Assembly: GCA_973895155.1 (NCBI GenBank)
Contig: OZ316897.1
Location: 14,136,001-14,200,000, forward strand
Origin: Marsupella aquatica
Taxonomy: Eukaryota; Marchantiophyta
DNA length: 64,000 nucleotides
Direction: 5' to 3'
Of the stretch, positions 51,000 through 60,509 are shown piece after piece. The stretch's first letter is position 1; each line of letters starts with the position of its first letter. The notes beneath the pieces are model-generated. The model was given only the letters and a program-made list of their open reading frames with translations. It had not been told where the DNA came from and did not search any database. Made by a program: the position numbers and the translations under genes.

Positions 51000-51075
51000 A
51001 CACCCCTTGGATATTGAATGGGGATTGAACCCTGGACCTCTTGGTCCTAGGCTAATCCCTGGCCAACTCACCCAA
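51000..51075 (-). repeat. tRNA-like / SINE-like sequence
   Basis: On the minus strand: tgggtgagttggccagggat tagcctaggaccaagaggtc cagggttcaatcccc. This resembles a tRNA gene: a box A-like tgggtgagttggc, an anticodon-arm region and a box B ggttcaatccc. It cannot fold into a full tRNA with a matched acceptor stem as far as I can see. It fits a degenerate tRNA or the head of a tRNA-derived SINE; no poly(A) tail or duplication was identified. Confidence 0.4.
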
Positions 51076-51079
51076 GCCA

Positions 51080-52450
51080 GTTGTGTTTATTCTAAGTTAC
51101 TCTTTTTCCAATATTTCTTTGGTTTTCTTTCTTTCGTCCAATTCATTCGCTTCTTGGTTTTCTCGTGATGGCTGTGTAAGTTGTTTAATTAATGGAAATA
51201 GTGAGTACCCATTAGGCACTTGAATGTCCGCCAGCTGGAATCTTACAACAAAGCAAAGAGGGAATGTGTGACGAGGCGTCCAAGTACAGTACTTCAGTCC
51301 TTGGGTAGAGAAATACTGTGCATAACAGCCAAACAAGCTATCAATTTATAAGTACAAGCCCACGAGGGCGGGGAATAGTCATTCGTTGTTAGTCATATTC
51401 TTATTACCAAGTATTATTCTGAATGGTTATGTCACGTGATCATGATTGAACATGTCGCCCAGCAAGGTAATTTTAACGGTTTTACTTTTAGCCAAGGTGC
51501 CAAATGTCACCTTGTGTGGAAAGAGACGATGCTAAGTATATCATTTATCTAATTTTCTTACAAAATTGCTGACTGTTAGATCTTTACTAGAGTGGATGAA
51601 AAGATGCTATTATTTATCTTATTTTATTAGATTGATTTCTGTGTTAGGTGTCCCTGGATTGGATAACCTACAGATTTTACCGAATTAGGACTAGGTGGGA
51701 AACTGGGTTAATGCAAGACAAAAAAAACCTGGCAGATGCACATGCAAAGAATATTTAGTGAGGTGGAAATTGCTTCTTTTTTTTGCCACTAAAAAATGGC
51801 TGCCGCCCAGTACTTCCTCGTTTTTGTAGGTCTGTTGTCCAGCTCTAAACAATTGCTGTTGAGTGCTGGCTATCACTTCCTCTGAGGTTGATAGATGCCA
51901 AAGGTCATTTTAAGTTAGCCGGATTATATTTTGGGTGAGCTTATATTGTCAAATTAAAGAAACACAGGGTAAACGAGGGAGGCCCAAACTCATATATGTA
52001 GCCATTGTCAAAAGCAACAACAACCAGCCCAAGGAAACGGGTGCTGTAGGGAGGTGAACCTAGCAGAGATGCACTGCATCACGGTTTTTTTTTGTTTTTT
52101 AAACCCATGCATTATATGTACAGTACATACTTATACAGGGCAATAAAGATACACCAATAATGTTTGGACCACTATTGTTTCTGTGAAGAAAGGATGTTAG
52201 AAGACCTCTATGCTATAAACGTCTCTTTTGAGTGCCATCATTGGACCTGCCATATGTCATAGTATACAAGATGAAATGAAACTCACCAATGGGTACATTA
52301 TGCCAAAGTCAGGGTCAATCATGCAATCCAGATCCTGCCACATATATCCATGCTAGTATAGTTTTTTCATAAAGTATCCAAGATCAAATTATTCACAAAT
52401 TAGGTTCAAACATGGTCTCTACAAAACTGCTCAACAAGTTGTCTGTGTAG
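51080..52450. other. Intergenic, no gene recognised
   Basis: No protein-like frame, RNA gene or clear repeat found. Confidence 0.45.
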
Positions 52451-52619
52451 TGCAAGAAAAGGCTTAACAGGAGCCCTCTGGTATCTCCTGGACTTAACCA
52501 GACCCTTGTGAGTAAGATGCCATCAAGACCTGGACAAGATGGGCAGTCTCTTCATGGCATCTTGTTGGACTGTTAAGTCCAGGAGATGCCGGAGGGGTCC
52601 TGTTAAGTCTTTTCTTGCA
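52451..52619. mobile_element. Foldback MITE, 169 bp
   Basis: The left arm (tgcaagaaaaggcttaacag gagccctctggtatctcctg gacttaac) pairs with the right arm, whose reverse complement is tgcaagaaaagacttaacag gacccctccggcatctcctg gacttaac: 4 mismatches over 48 bp. After a short unlike stretch, pairing resumes with agatgccatcaag/agatgccatgaag. The loop is about 30 bp. There is no coding capacity. Its transcript would form one long hairpin. Confidence 0.85.
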
Positions 52620-52820
52620 TGGAGTGCATCTACTTGCTATAGATTTATGGTTTTGGTTTATACTTCAATAGTACAAAGTGCCAACTCTGTAGGACATCCC
52701 CCCGGTGAGGCCCCAAGAGATCAACTGCCAATGCCTAGAGTTTGTTCCCTTCATCTAACTTTAAGCAAATATCAGAGAGTGAAGAACATAATCTTGAATT
52801 CACTATCTAGTGTTTGTTAA

Positions 52821-53066
52821 GGCCCTGTCCCATGTGCACCTACTGCTCCTTCCTGCCCCTGATCATCAGAATAAATCACAGTTAACAACAATGTGGAAGG
52901 TTACCTCCTCCCTTAGCTATTCAGAAAATGCTGAACGAGAGCCCTGCCCCATGTGCACCTAGTGCCCCATCCTGCCCCTCATCATCAGAACAAAACACAG
53001 GTAACAACAATGTAGAAGCTGACCTCCTCCTGGAGCTATTTGGGGGTGGCTGAACAAGCCATTAGA
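52821..53066. repeat. Two-copy tandem duplication (~120 bp)
   Basis: gccctgtcccatgtgcacct ... ctgcccctgatcatcagaat aaatcacagttaacaacaat gtggaaggttacctcctccc is repeated from 52941 with about 12% difference. Confidence 0.88.
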
Positions 53067-53740
53067 AGACCCTAAACTGCCACTGTCTGTTTTCAAAACT
53101 TGGTGAACCCAGGTCACCATAAACAGTCAATAATATTCTTCACAAAGTACTAAATGTGCAACAAGCGACTATTTTGTCACTTTGGGGACTACTGCCGGCC
53201 CCATTCCATGTTTAGTCACCCATCATGCCATGGGCACCAGGCAGAGGAAGAAGAGGTGGGCTGTGCATATTTTCAGCTCCAGCTTCAGACTATCTTGTTT
53301 TGACAGTTTTTCAAGGTCCTGGGTCATTGTCAAGAAAATAGGGATTTATTTGTGTGAGGACATAGATAGGGCCCTTTTGGAATCAAATCTGCATCCATGC
53401 CTTCAGTTCACCTTTCCATTCAAAAGAGCTTCTACTTGAGGGCAAAGGTCTGGTAAGAGAATGTACTCAAATTTGCAAACTAAAGCCTTAGAAACAATTA
53501 CTCTCATTCGGGTAATGTGGGTAATGTGGATGGTAAGCAATCAAGAACTCCCTGTAACTGGAAACATACATGATAGACTAATTGAGATGATGATTAATTA
53601 GTAGCTGCCTTAGCATATTCATTGCACCTTGATTTAAATTTAGAGCAAAGGATTCAATTGGTCATTGTCGGAACAAGAGCCCTCCTCTGGCCACACAGCC
53701 AAGGATCGGTGGATCGAGAGGCCATCGAGTCCCCTGCCGG
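53067..53740. other. Intergenic, no gene recognised
   Basis: No gene identified. A plus frame at 53182-53439 (85 codons) matches no known family. Confidence 0.4.
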
Positions 53741-53744
53741 TAAT

Positions 53745-54290
53745 CACACATCCAAATGTGTTAACATACTGTGTGCACTCATTGATTAAAGAAAATAACG
53801 AGATTTATCATGATATAGATGAGGGATGTTGTACACCTTATATTTCATATTTTGATGTCCTCTGGCGACATAGCCAAGGATAGGTGTGATCAAGAGGCCA
53901 TCAACTCCCTTGCCAGTAAGCACACGCACACATCAAAAAGTGTTAACATACGGTGTGCATTCATTGATTAAAAAAAATAACGAGGTTTATCATGGTATAA
54001 AGGGATGTCGTGCACCGTATATGTTGCATTCATTGATTAAAGAAGATAACAAGGTTTATCATGGTATAAAGGGATGTCGTGCACCATATATGTCATATTT
54101 CGTATATGTTACATTCATTGATTAAAGAAAATAACATTAAAGAAGATAACGAGGTTTATCATGGTATAAAGGGATGTCTTGCACCATATATGTCATATTT
54201 CGTATATGTTACATTCATTGATTAAAAAAAATAACAAGGTTTATCATGGTATAAAGGGATGTCGTGCTCCGTATATGTCATATTTCAATT
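53745..54290. repeat. Tandem array A, five units of ~71-100 bp
   Basis: The unit cattcattgattaaagaaga taacgaggtttatcatggta taaagggatgtcgtgcacca tatatgtcatatttcgtata tgtta occurs near 53778, 53962, 54026, 54111 and 54211; one copy has a repeated (at)taaagaaRataac head. Open frames run through it (SLIKKNNEVYHGIKGCRAPYM), but the unit length is not kept to multiples of three, so a protein is unlikely. Confidence 0.85.
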
Positions 54291-54605
54291 TCAATGTGCA
54301 GGTGCCAGGAGCCTATCAAGTCTCGGTTGTCCTAGATCTGACTATGTCATATTTCAATTTCAATGTGCAGGTGCCAGGAGCCTATCAAGTCTCGGTTGTC
54401 CTAGATCTGACTATGTCCTAGATCTGACTATGTCATATTTCAATTTCAATGTGCAGGTGCCAGGAGCCTATCAAGTCTCGGTTGTCCTAGATCTGACTAT
54501 AGCCAGATAAACCCTCCGTATATGTCATATTTCAATTTCAATGTGCAGGTGCCAGGAGTCTATCAAGTCTCCGTTGTCCTAGATCTGACTATAGCCAGAT
54601 AAACC
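54278..54605. repeat. Tandem array B, four units of ~67-96 bp
   Basis: The unit catatttcaatttcaatgtg caggtgccaggagcctatca agtctcggttgtcctagatc tgactatg is found near 54279, 54346, 54431 and 54526. Between units 2 and 3 the last 17 bases (tcctagatctgactatg) are repeated, and units 3 and 4 end in gccagataaaccc. Copies are nearly identical, so expansion is recent. Confidence 0.9.
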
Positions 54606-54890
54606 CCCTGTAGATAATCACACATCAAAATGTGATAATATACAATGTGCACTCACTAATTTAAACCCTTGTTGATAATCACTAATCACACATCAAAATG
54701 TGATAATATATAATGTGCACTCACTAATTTAAGCCTTGTCGATAATCACACATCAAAATGTGATAATATATTAGATGCACTCACTGATTTAAAGAGACAA
54801 AGAATGTTTACACATCAAAATGTGGTAATATATTAGATGCACTCACTGATTTAAAGAGACAAAGGATGTTTATCATGGTATGGTGCAACA
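54606..54890. repeat. Tandem array C, four to five units of ~55-66 bp
   Basis: The unit gataatcacacatcaaaatg tgataatatataatgtgcac tcactaatttaa is found near 54611, 54671, 54736 and 54806. The core cacatcaaaatgtg is a short inverted repeat. Single copies of the same unit lie elsewhere (4520-4563, 35910-35978, and inside array A at about 53743 and 53926). Confidence 0.85.
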
Positions 54891-54975
54891 CCATATATGT
54901 GTAGATACCGGACCCAGAGAAGCCTACATTGGGTGACGAGATTCTGAACCAACAGTTCACAATGCCAGACGTTAG

Positions 54976-55116
54976 CAGTAGCTAAGCAGATCCTCTGAAT
55001 GACTTTGCATTTTCTCACTAGGTCGATCACACTTTCAATCTAGGTAGCCTTGACAGATCCTCTGAATGACTTTGCATTTTCTCACTAGGTCGATCACACT
55101 TTCAATCTAGGTAGCT
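54976..55116. repeat. Two-copy exact tandem duplication (~63 bp)
   Basis: cagatcctctgaatgacttt gcattttctcactaggtcga tcacactttcaatctaggta gc occurs at about 54989 and again at about 55052 without visible change, so it is a recent duplication. Confidence 0.9.
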
Positions 55117-55404
55117 GACCAGCAGTGCACCTTGCGCCTCTTGTTCCAATGCTCAGTTTCATTTTAAATTTTCTTGAAGTGTGGGGGTAGAAGTGTATGG
55201 CCACATTCATGTGGACGCACACTGCTTGAACATATCCTTTCAATCGGATTGGGAATCCAACCTCCTTCAGAAACCCATCGCTTAAAGTATCACACAATAG
55301 CAACGTTATGCACCCGACTCAATCGGTGATGTGTAGATTGATCACGTAAAACGATGACCTTACCTCCACTGTATACCAAACTCACTCCAAGGATTGGGTT
55401 TATC

Positions 55405-55640
55405 AAGATTCCCACATATCACTCTTTGTCGCGAAGAATAGAGACTATAACCTGAGAGCAAAACCCTAATAGGTGCAAAATAGTTCCCATGTCACTCTTT
55501 GTCGCGAAGAATAGAAACTTAAACCTGAGACCAAAACCCTAATAGGTGCAAAATAGATCCAAGAACTCAAACGGAATTGTGGTAATTCAATCATGACCTT
55601 CACACAGTAATTCAATCATGACCTTCACACATATGGTGTC
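55405..55640. repeat. Two tandem duplications (~75 bp and 24 bp)
   Basis: atcactctttgtcgcgaaga ataga ... aaaaccctaataggtgcaaa atag is present at about 55417 and 55492. Just after, taattcaatcatgaccttca caca is duplicated at 55587-55634. Confidence 0.85.
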
Positions 55641-57350
55641 CTGGCCTGCCAGCCATTGACTCCTTCTGCCAGGAATGAAGGTAGGCAGGCAATTTTGGCA
55701 GAAAAAGGTCTGTACCAAGGATTACTGGAGTCAGAGGAACATTGGCAGCATCTGTAATCAGCAACATCCACTAGCCTCCAACCCAGGATGGCCAACAAGT
55801 ACCCACCTGTGCTCCCTGCCTCCGGGACATCCTTTCAGTCCTACCATGCCGGACAATCCCCATTTCCTTTACACACTCCTTGTGTGCATTTACCCAAGAC
55901 ATAGTATTTAGTTTGATGACCGAAGTGGCACGAGTATCAATTCCAACATACTCGGCTGGGCGAAGGGTGCGCTAGGCCCGCGTTAAGTGAGCACATCCTG
56001 ACGGGATATAACCGACAATTCCCCACAATAGGTCTGCGGCAAACCCACATTGCTACCGAAGTCTTCGAACTAATTTCACATTGTGAGTGCGCCTCCCAAC
56101 TAGAGAAATGTGCTCAGCCTGTTGCTCCCTTATGTTCCATGCCCCAGTTGCATATCGTTTTCACTCGCAAAATGGACAGATTGACAGTTGCAGTAAGCCG
56201 TCCCTCAGATGCCAGCCTAGACGCACACAGCGAAATCAGGAGGACGAATTCCGCTTAGCCCAGTTCGACGTCATAACCCCAACGCTGCAAACTGACCATG
56301 TTGAGTCTTACCACTTTCGGAATCATGACATCACATTCTTTGACCACACTTTACAACATCTGCAGTGGTCAGACGTACTACCCTGAAGAGACGAACTCCA
56401 TTCCCAGTGTCCTCCATGACGAAAGATCACCAATTCTGCATCAGAAGACCTTGGGGTGCGAGTAGGGATTAGGGTTTAGACAAATGAGGACAGGTTCTTG
56501 AGGCCGGTCATTGCTGATCAGACTCTCATTATTACGTGGCTGCTAGTTTAAGGACCAGGACAGGACAGCAGCCATGAAACAAAGAAGCCACTAAATACAT
56601 TGTAGGTGACCATCGAGTGAAACACTCTTGACTACAACTCAATCGGCTATCGTTCAAGCGAATCTCAAAGCCTTAGCGGAGCCCATAACGTCCTCCCAGC
56701 GCACTTGTGCACCTATTGTACCCAGGAGTTTTCCTTCGTGAAAGTCTCCTTTAAAGTTAGCCTTCCTTCGTAACAGGAGAGTGCCGTGCTGCTAAAACTT
56801 AGGTTGGTGTGATCATATTACTAAAGAAAGTTCAACAGAGAGCACCAATCCAAGTAGAACCACAACCCGTGCAAATAATATTTTATTTAAACTTTCTGAG
56901 CATCAAGAGTGAAGAGAATATTGTCAAGCACCCTATTTCTAATACCACCCAGTGCAAAAATGGTTGAATCCCTCAGGAAATCAGTACACTAGAATTCCCA
57001 AGAGGTACCAAGGTAATTGCGATGTTGTTGCATGACATCCAATGGTGCAGGGACTTTTCTAAAGTCATCACCATTGCATCTGCGCTCCAAACACGGTGGA
57101 CCACCATTTCTGCAAAACATGCGAATTAAGCAAAATGTTAGAAATCATGCTAGCAACAAAACTTTGGAGTACATCCGTACGGACGCTATGAGCTTTTTAT
57201 TTGTCTCGAGGGACAGCGCTGACTTGGAAATCTTACGTTCATTTTCTTGTCCACAAATATTATCAAGAGCAAGCGCAAAGATTTATAACCGGTAAGTAAC
57301 TATACCAACATACAACCTTAATATTCTAGCGACAATTCTACATGGCCTTT
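55641..57350. other. Intergenic downstream of eEF1B beta; no gene assigned
   Basis: Base composition is more balanced than elsewhere, and there are frames of 78-99 codons (55675-55911, 56087-56386, 57017-57295 plus), but none resembles a known protein. Part of 57100-57350 may be 3' untranslated region, or an unrecognised last exon, of the minus-strand eEF1B beta gene. Confidence 0.4.
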
Positions 57351-59222
57351 TCAATCCGAGCTACTAGGGTGTAGGTCCAGTATCTTACAAATCTTGTTGA
57401 AAGCAACAATGTCACAACTCTGGATGTGCTCATTGCGGGGTTCAGCCGTCAAGTAGTCCTCGATGATGTTGTCCGGGGAAACAAGATCATCGATAATAGT
57501 CATCATGATCTGCAACTTCTTGATACCATATCCAACTTCCACAAATTTCGCTGCAGGTATAGAACATGCATGCAATAGTCAAGCTAATTTCCAGCAAAAG
57601 CTCATTGCAATCTGTCGATAGTAAGCATTCTTAATCAAAGTTTGGTCAGCACAATGTGAAAGCAGCGAAGATTAGTGTATAAATAAAAGACAAAGTTACT
57701 AGAGGCCATTAAGATAAGCGACTTACAGGCTCCCCAAGTGAGGCCCTCTTGTTCCACAGATCGTACTGCTTTCTCAAGCTCTTTCATGTCTGTCTCGTCA
57801 TCCCAAGGCTTGACGTCCATAAGAACAGATGATTTCCCCACTGCAGTGACAGACCAACCAAGCATGGGTGACGAATCCTCAATTACCCCCCCCCCCCCCC
57901 CCCCCCATTTCGTGGTTGTGGATAAACTCGACAAATCCACAGATTCAGGGACACGGTGGTACCAAGGACGAGACAAGGAAAGATACAAGACGCGTGAAGA
58001 GAGGATATCCCTCTGGAACATTAACGTCCACTTGGGTTACGAGGAACCACAATGTCATAACAATTCGCTCGTGATGACACTTACCTACAGCCTTCTTTCC
58101 TGAAGCCTTCTTATCGGCTTCACGCTTAGCTGAGGCTGCCTTCTCTTCTTCTGTCTCCTCACCGAACATGTCAAGGTCATCGTCATCGTCCTCTTCCTGT
58201 GATAACACAACCGTGGTCAGAATTAGTCAAGCAAGTACGACATGGCAAACCAACTGAAGTGTCGTACCACCCAATTTCAATTGTGAGGAACGATATTTAA
58301 ATTCATTACATATCCAACTTCCGTCTTCACGAATTTGTACCTCTGCAGCAGGGGCGGCAGCGGTTGTAACAGGTGCGGCTTCGGGCGTTGGGGGAGCAGG
58401 TGCGGGGGTGAAGTCCCTGGTGGCAGATGAAGCCGGTGATCCGGCAACCTTCACTCCAGCGGAGATTCCGGGGAAGCTGCAAAAGTGCAAGAGAAAATCA
58501 AAAAGAGAACGAGATTGACAAGTCGGGTGCCAGCCAATGTCCACAGCTGCAGTGACCGAGAGGCAAAAGAAATTCACTCAATCTTGCAATCTTATTTAGA
58601 GTGCCTGCCATGGTTGACACCATCAAATGCCATCCACATTAAATCTTCGACCACCGTCTTTACCATTCAAATCTAAGTAAAACACCTAGAACTCATACTC
58701 AATAACATATCGTACGTCATATGGCGGAAGGTTCAGAACTGTTAAAATCTACAGAAACGGAGTATTGTGTCAGAATACGTACCTTGGACCGAGCAGCGAG
58801 GTGATATGAGAGTACCACCGAGCAACGTTCCCGTACTTGGCGTCGGGAGGTGAGGTGATGGCAGTGTACACAACCAAGTCATCTCGGGAGGCTTGGTATC
58901 TGGAAAGTTTCAAAGGTAAAAATAGAGCAAAATCAATTCACTGGAAGGCAAATCAGAAGACATCCTAACGCATTTAGAACAAAAACCTCTTCAATGTGGA
59001 CGCATTCGACCTTCTTGAAAGGTGGCGCAAACAGAATGCTTCAAGAAACCCTACTCGAAAATGTTGGCATCTCCTAATACACTGCCGCACTCTTGAGTCT
59101 GATTTGCAAAGCATCCCAAAACTAACCAATACATACCCAGAGATGTAGCTGCGAGTGAGCAAGTACGCATTCAACTTCTCTAGTCCTTCAGCTGTGGAGA
59201 CGGGTCCCAACTCGACGGCCAT
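57351..59222 (-). CDS. Elongation factor 1B beta subunit (eEF1B beta / EF-1 delta, plant type), six exons
   Basis: Guanine nucleotide exchange factor that recharges eEF1A with GTP during translation elongation. Exons: 59222-59137, 58899-58783, 58476-58341, 58196-58085, 57840-57727, 57550-57351; all introns GT-AG and phases agree, giving 254 codons as read. N-terminal region (1-68): [37 protein letters not shown]. Next is an Ala/Pro linker, then the acidic [12 protein letters not shown] and a Lys-rich segment, then the exchange domain from about 152: [51 protein letters not shown]. Plant homologues normally stop at NKI (residue 242 here); this frame runs 12 codons further, but a GTAAGA donor lies right there (57388), so the stop may be made by splicing. 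It is the beta type by its short N-terminus without the gamma-type GST domain. Confidence 0.95.
57886..57906. repeat. 21-bp poly-C tract (G21 on the transcribed-sense strand of eEF1B beta intron 4)
   Basis: An uninterrupted run of 21 C on the plus strand, thus G21 in the pre-mRNA, about 46 bases before the 3' splice site at 57840. The length of such a run is uncertain in sequencing. Confidence 0.85.
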
Positions 59223-59970
59223 GGCTCCAAATTACTGTCCAGAGTACGAATTCCAAAAGTTAGCACGGAAGTAACTCTAACCGGAGATAAACCTAGACCA
59301 GAAAAGAGAACATGTGCATTCTCACACCAAGTGATGCCGAAAGTGGAGATTCGACCAGCAACCGGCACTAATCCGGGGTGAAAAACGCCCTCTGCGGACT
59401 GACATCGATCCGCACTGTCCTTCAAAAGCGAGAAAAAAAAAACTCACACAGAGGTTAGACGGGATGTGTGCATACCAGCAAGGCCGCAAACAGAGATTTC
59501 GTGGAGATCGATCACAAGCACGAGCCACGCTGGAAGGAAATCGACAACCTCAGAAACGAAGAGTCTGCAGCTTTGCACGAAGAAAGTGATTTCGACAGTG
59601 GAGAACCCGTTTGGTACTCTTTCTCAAGGTAGGGTTCACTGTGCGCATGACTTGCTCGGTACCCATCCAGCTACCGTTGGATTCGCTGCATCTGACTGTA
59701 TTGGTACCCGTAGATTTTAGGGCACGCATTGATTATCGGCTCCGTCCAGCCAGTTTTTTTGTGGGCGAAAAATTAGCCAAAAAATACCTAGAAAAGGGGC
59801 TGGATAATGGATAATGATACTTAGGCTAAGTTGTGGAATAAATGGTAGCCATTCTGCACAGATGGATCAAGGGTTGATATCATTTGCCAACAAGCCCTAG
59901 GCAAGATAAGGGTGTTAGCCTGTTCATTACTATGCAGTGTACATAATTGCTAGTTGTTGATATAGCATAT
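59223..59970. other. Upstream region of eEF1B beta
   Basis: This contains the presumed promoter and 5' untranslated region of the minus-strand gene. No clear TATA box or other element can be fixed. The frames here are short and overlapping. Confidence 0.4.
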
Positions 59971-60509
59971 AGCATGCTCATCCTGGAACATGCTTTACTT
60001 TTTGTCTGGTAATGATATTAAGTGGACAAAATTAGAGAGTAAGACTAGAATACATTTTAAATGTGAATGAGATCAAATAATATAAATAAAGCACATGCAA
60101 TAAAAGCACATAGTGACCAATGGAAAGTACAATTAAATTTTATGACACAAAGATGCTGCTAGTTGTGCACTTATTTCAATGTGTCTTATTGATGACTCTC
60201 ATTTCAATTAAAACATAAACTTAGGAAAGAAAACCACAAGGGGAGCTTAAGACAGGATGTGCTGACATTATTTAGAATCATTCCTCTCACTCAGGAGTAT
60301 ACTTAAAAGCTGTAGAAAATGAAGCCCTTAGTTTCTCCCTATGACTTAACAAAGTTTAAAAACTAAGGGGCTGCCAAAATAAATTCAAAATACTATAAGA
60401 TACCAAAAATTTAAAGGGGTCCAAAAATGAATTAAAAGTCTATGTGATACAAAGAATGCCCCTTGTTAAGGTACATTCAAATAAAAATTGAGAGTTGGAT
60501 TCACCATAT
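59971..60509 (-). repeat. Dispersed repeat family, copy 3 (~0.54 kb, inverted)
   Basis: Reverse-complemented it reads tatggtgaatccaactctca ... attcatttttggacccc, gtattttgaatttattttgg cagcccc, gagaggaatgattcta, cttaagctccccttgtggtt ttctttcctaagtttatg, ccattggtcactatgtgctt and ends agcatgttccaggatgagca tgct. Block order is the same as copies 1 and 2. Confidence 0.8.

Noticed and set aside
53886-54510. Open frames with repeated peptides (SLIKKNNEVYHGIKGCRAPYM and FQFQCAGARSLSSLGCPRSD types)
   Set aside because: They are translations of tandem DNA arrays; unit lengths are not multiples of three and the frames shift between copies.
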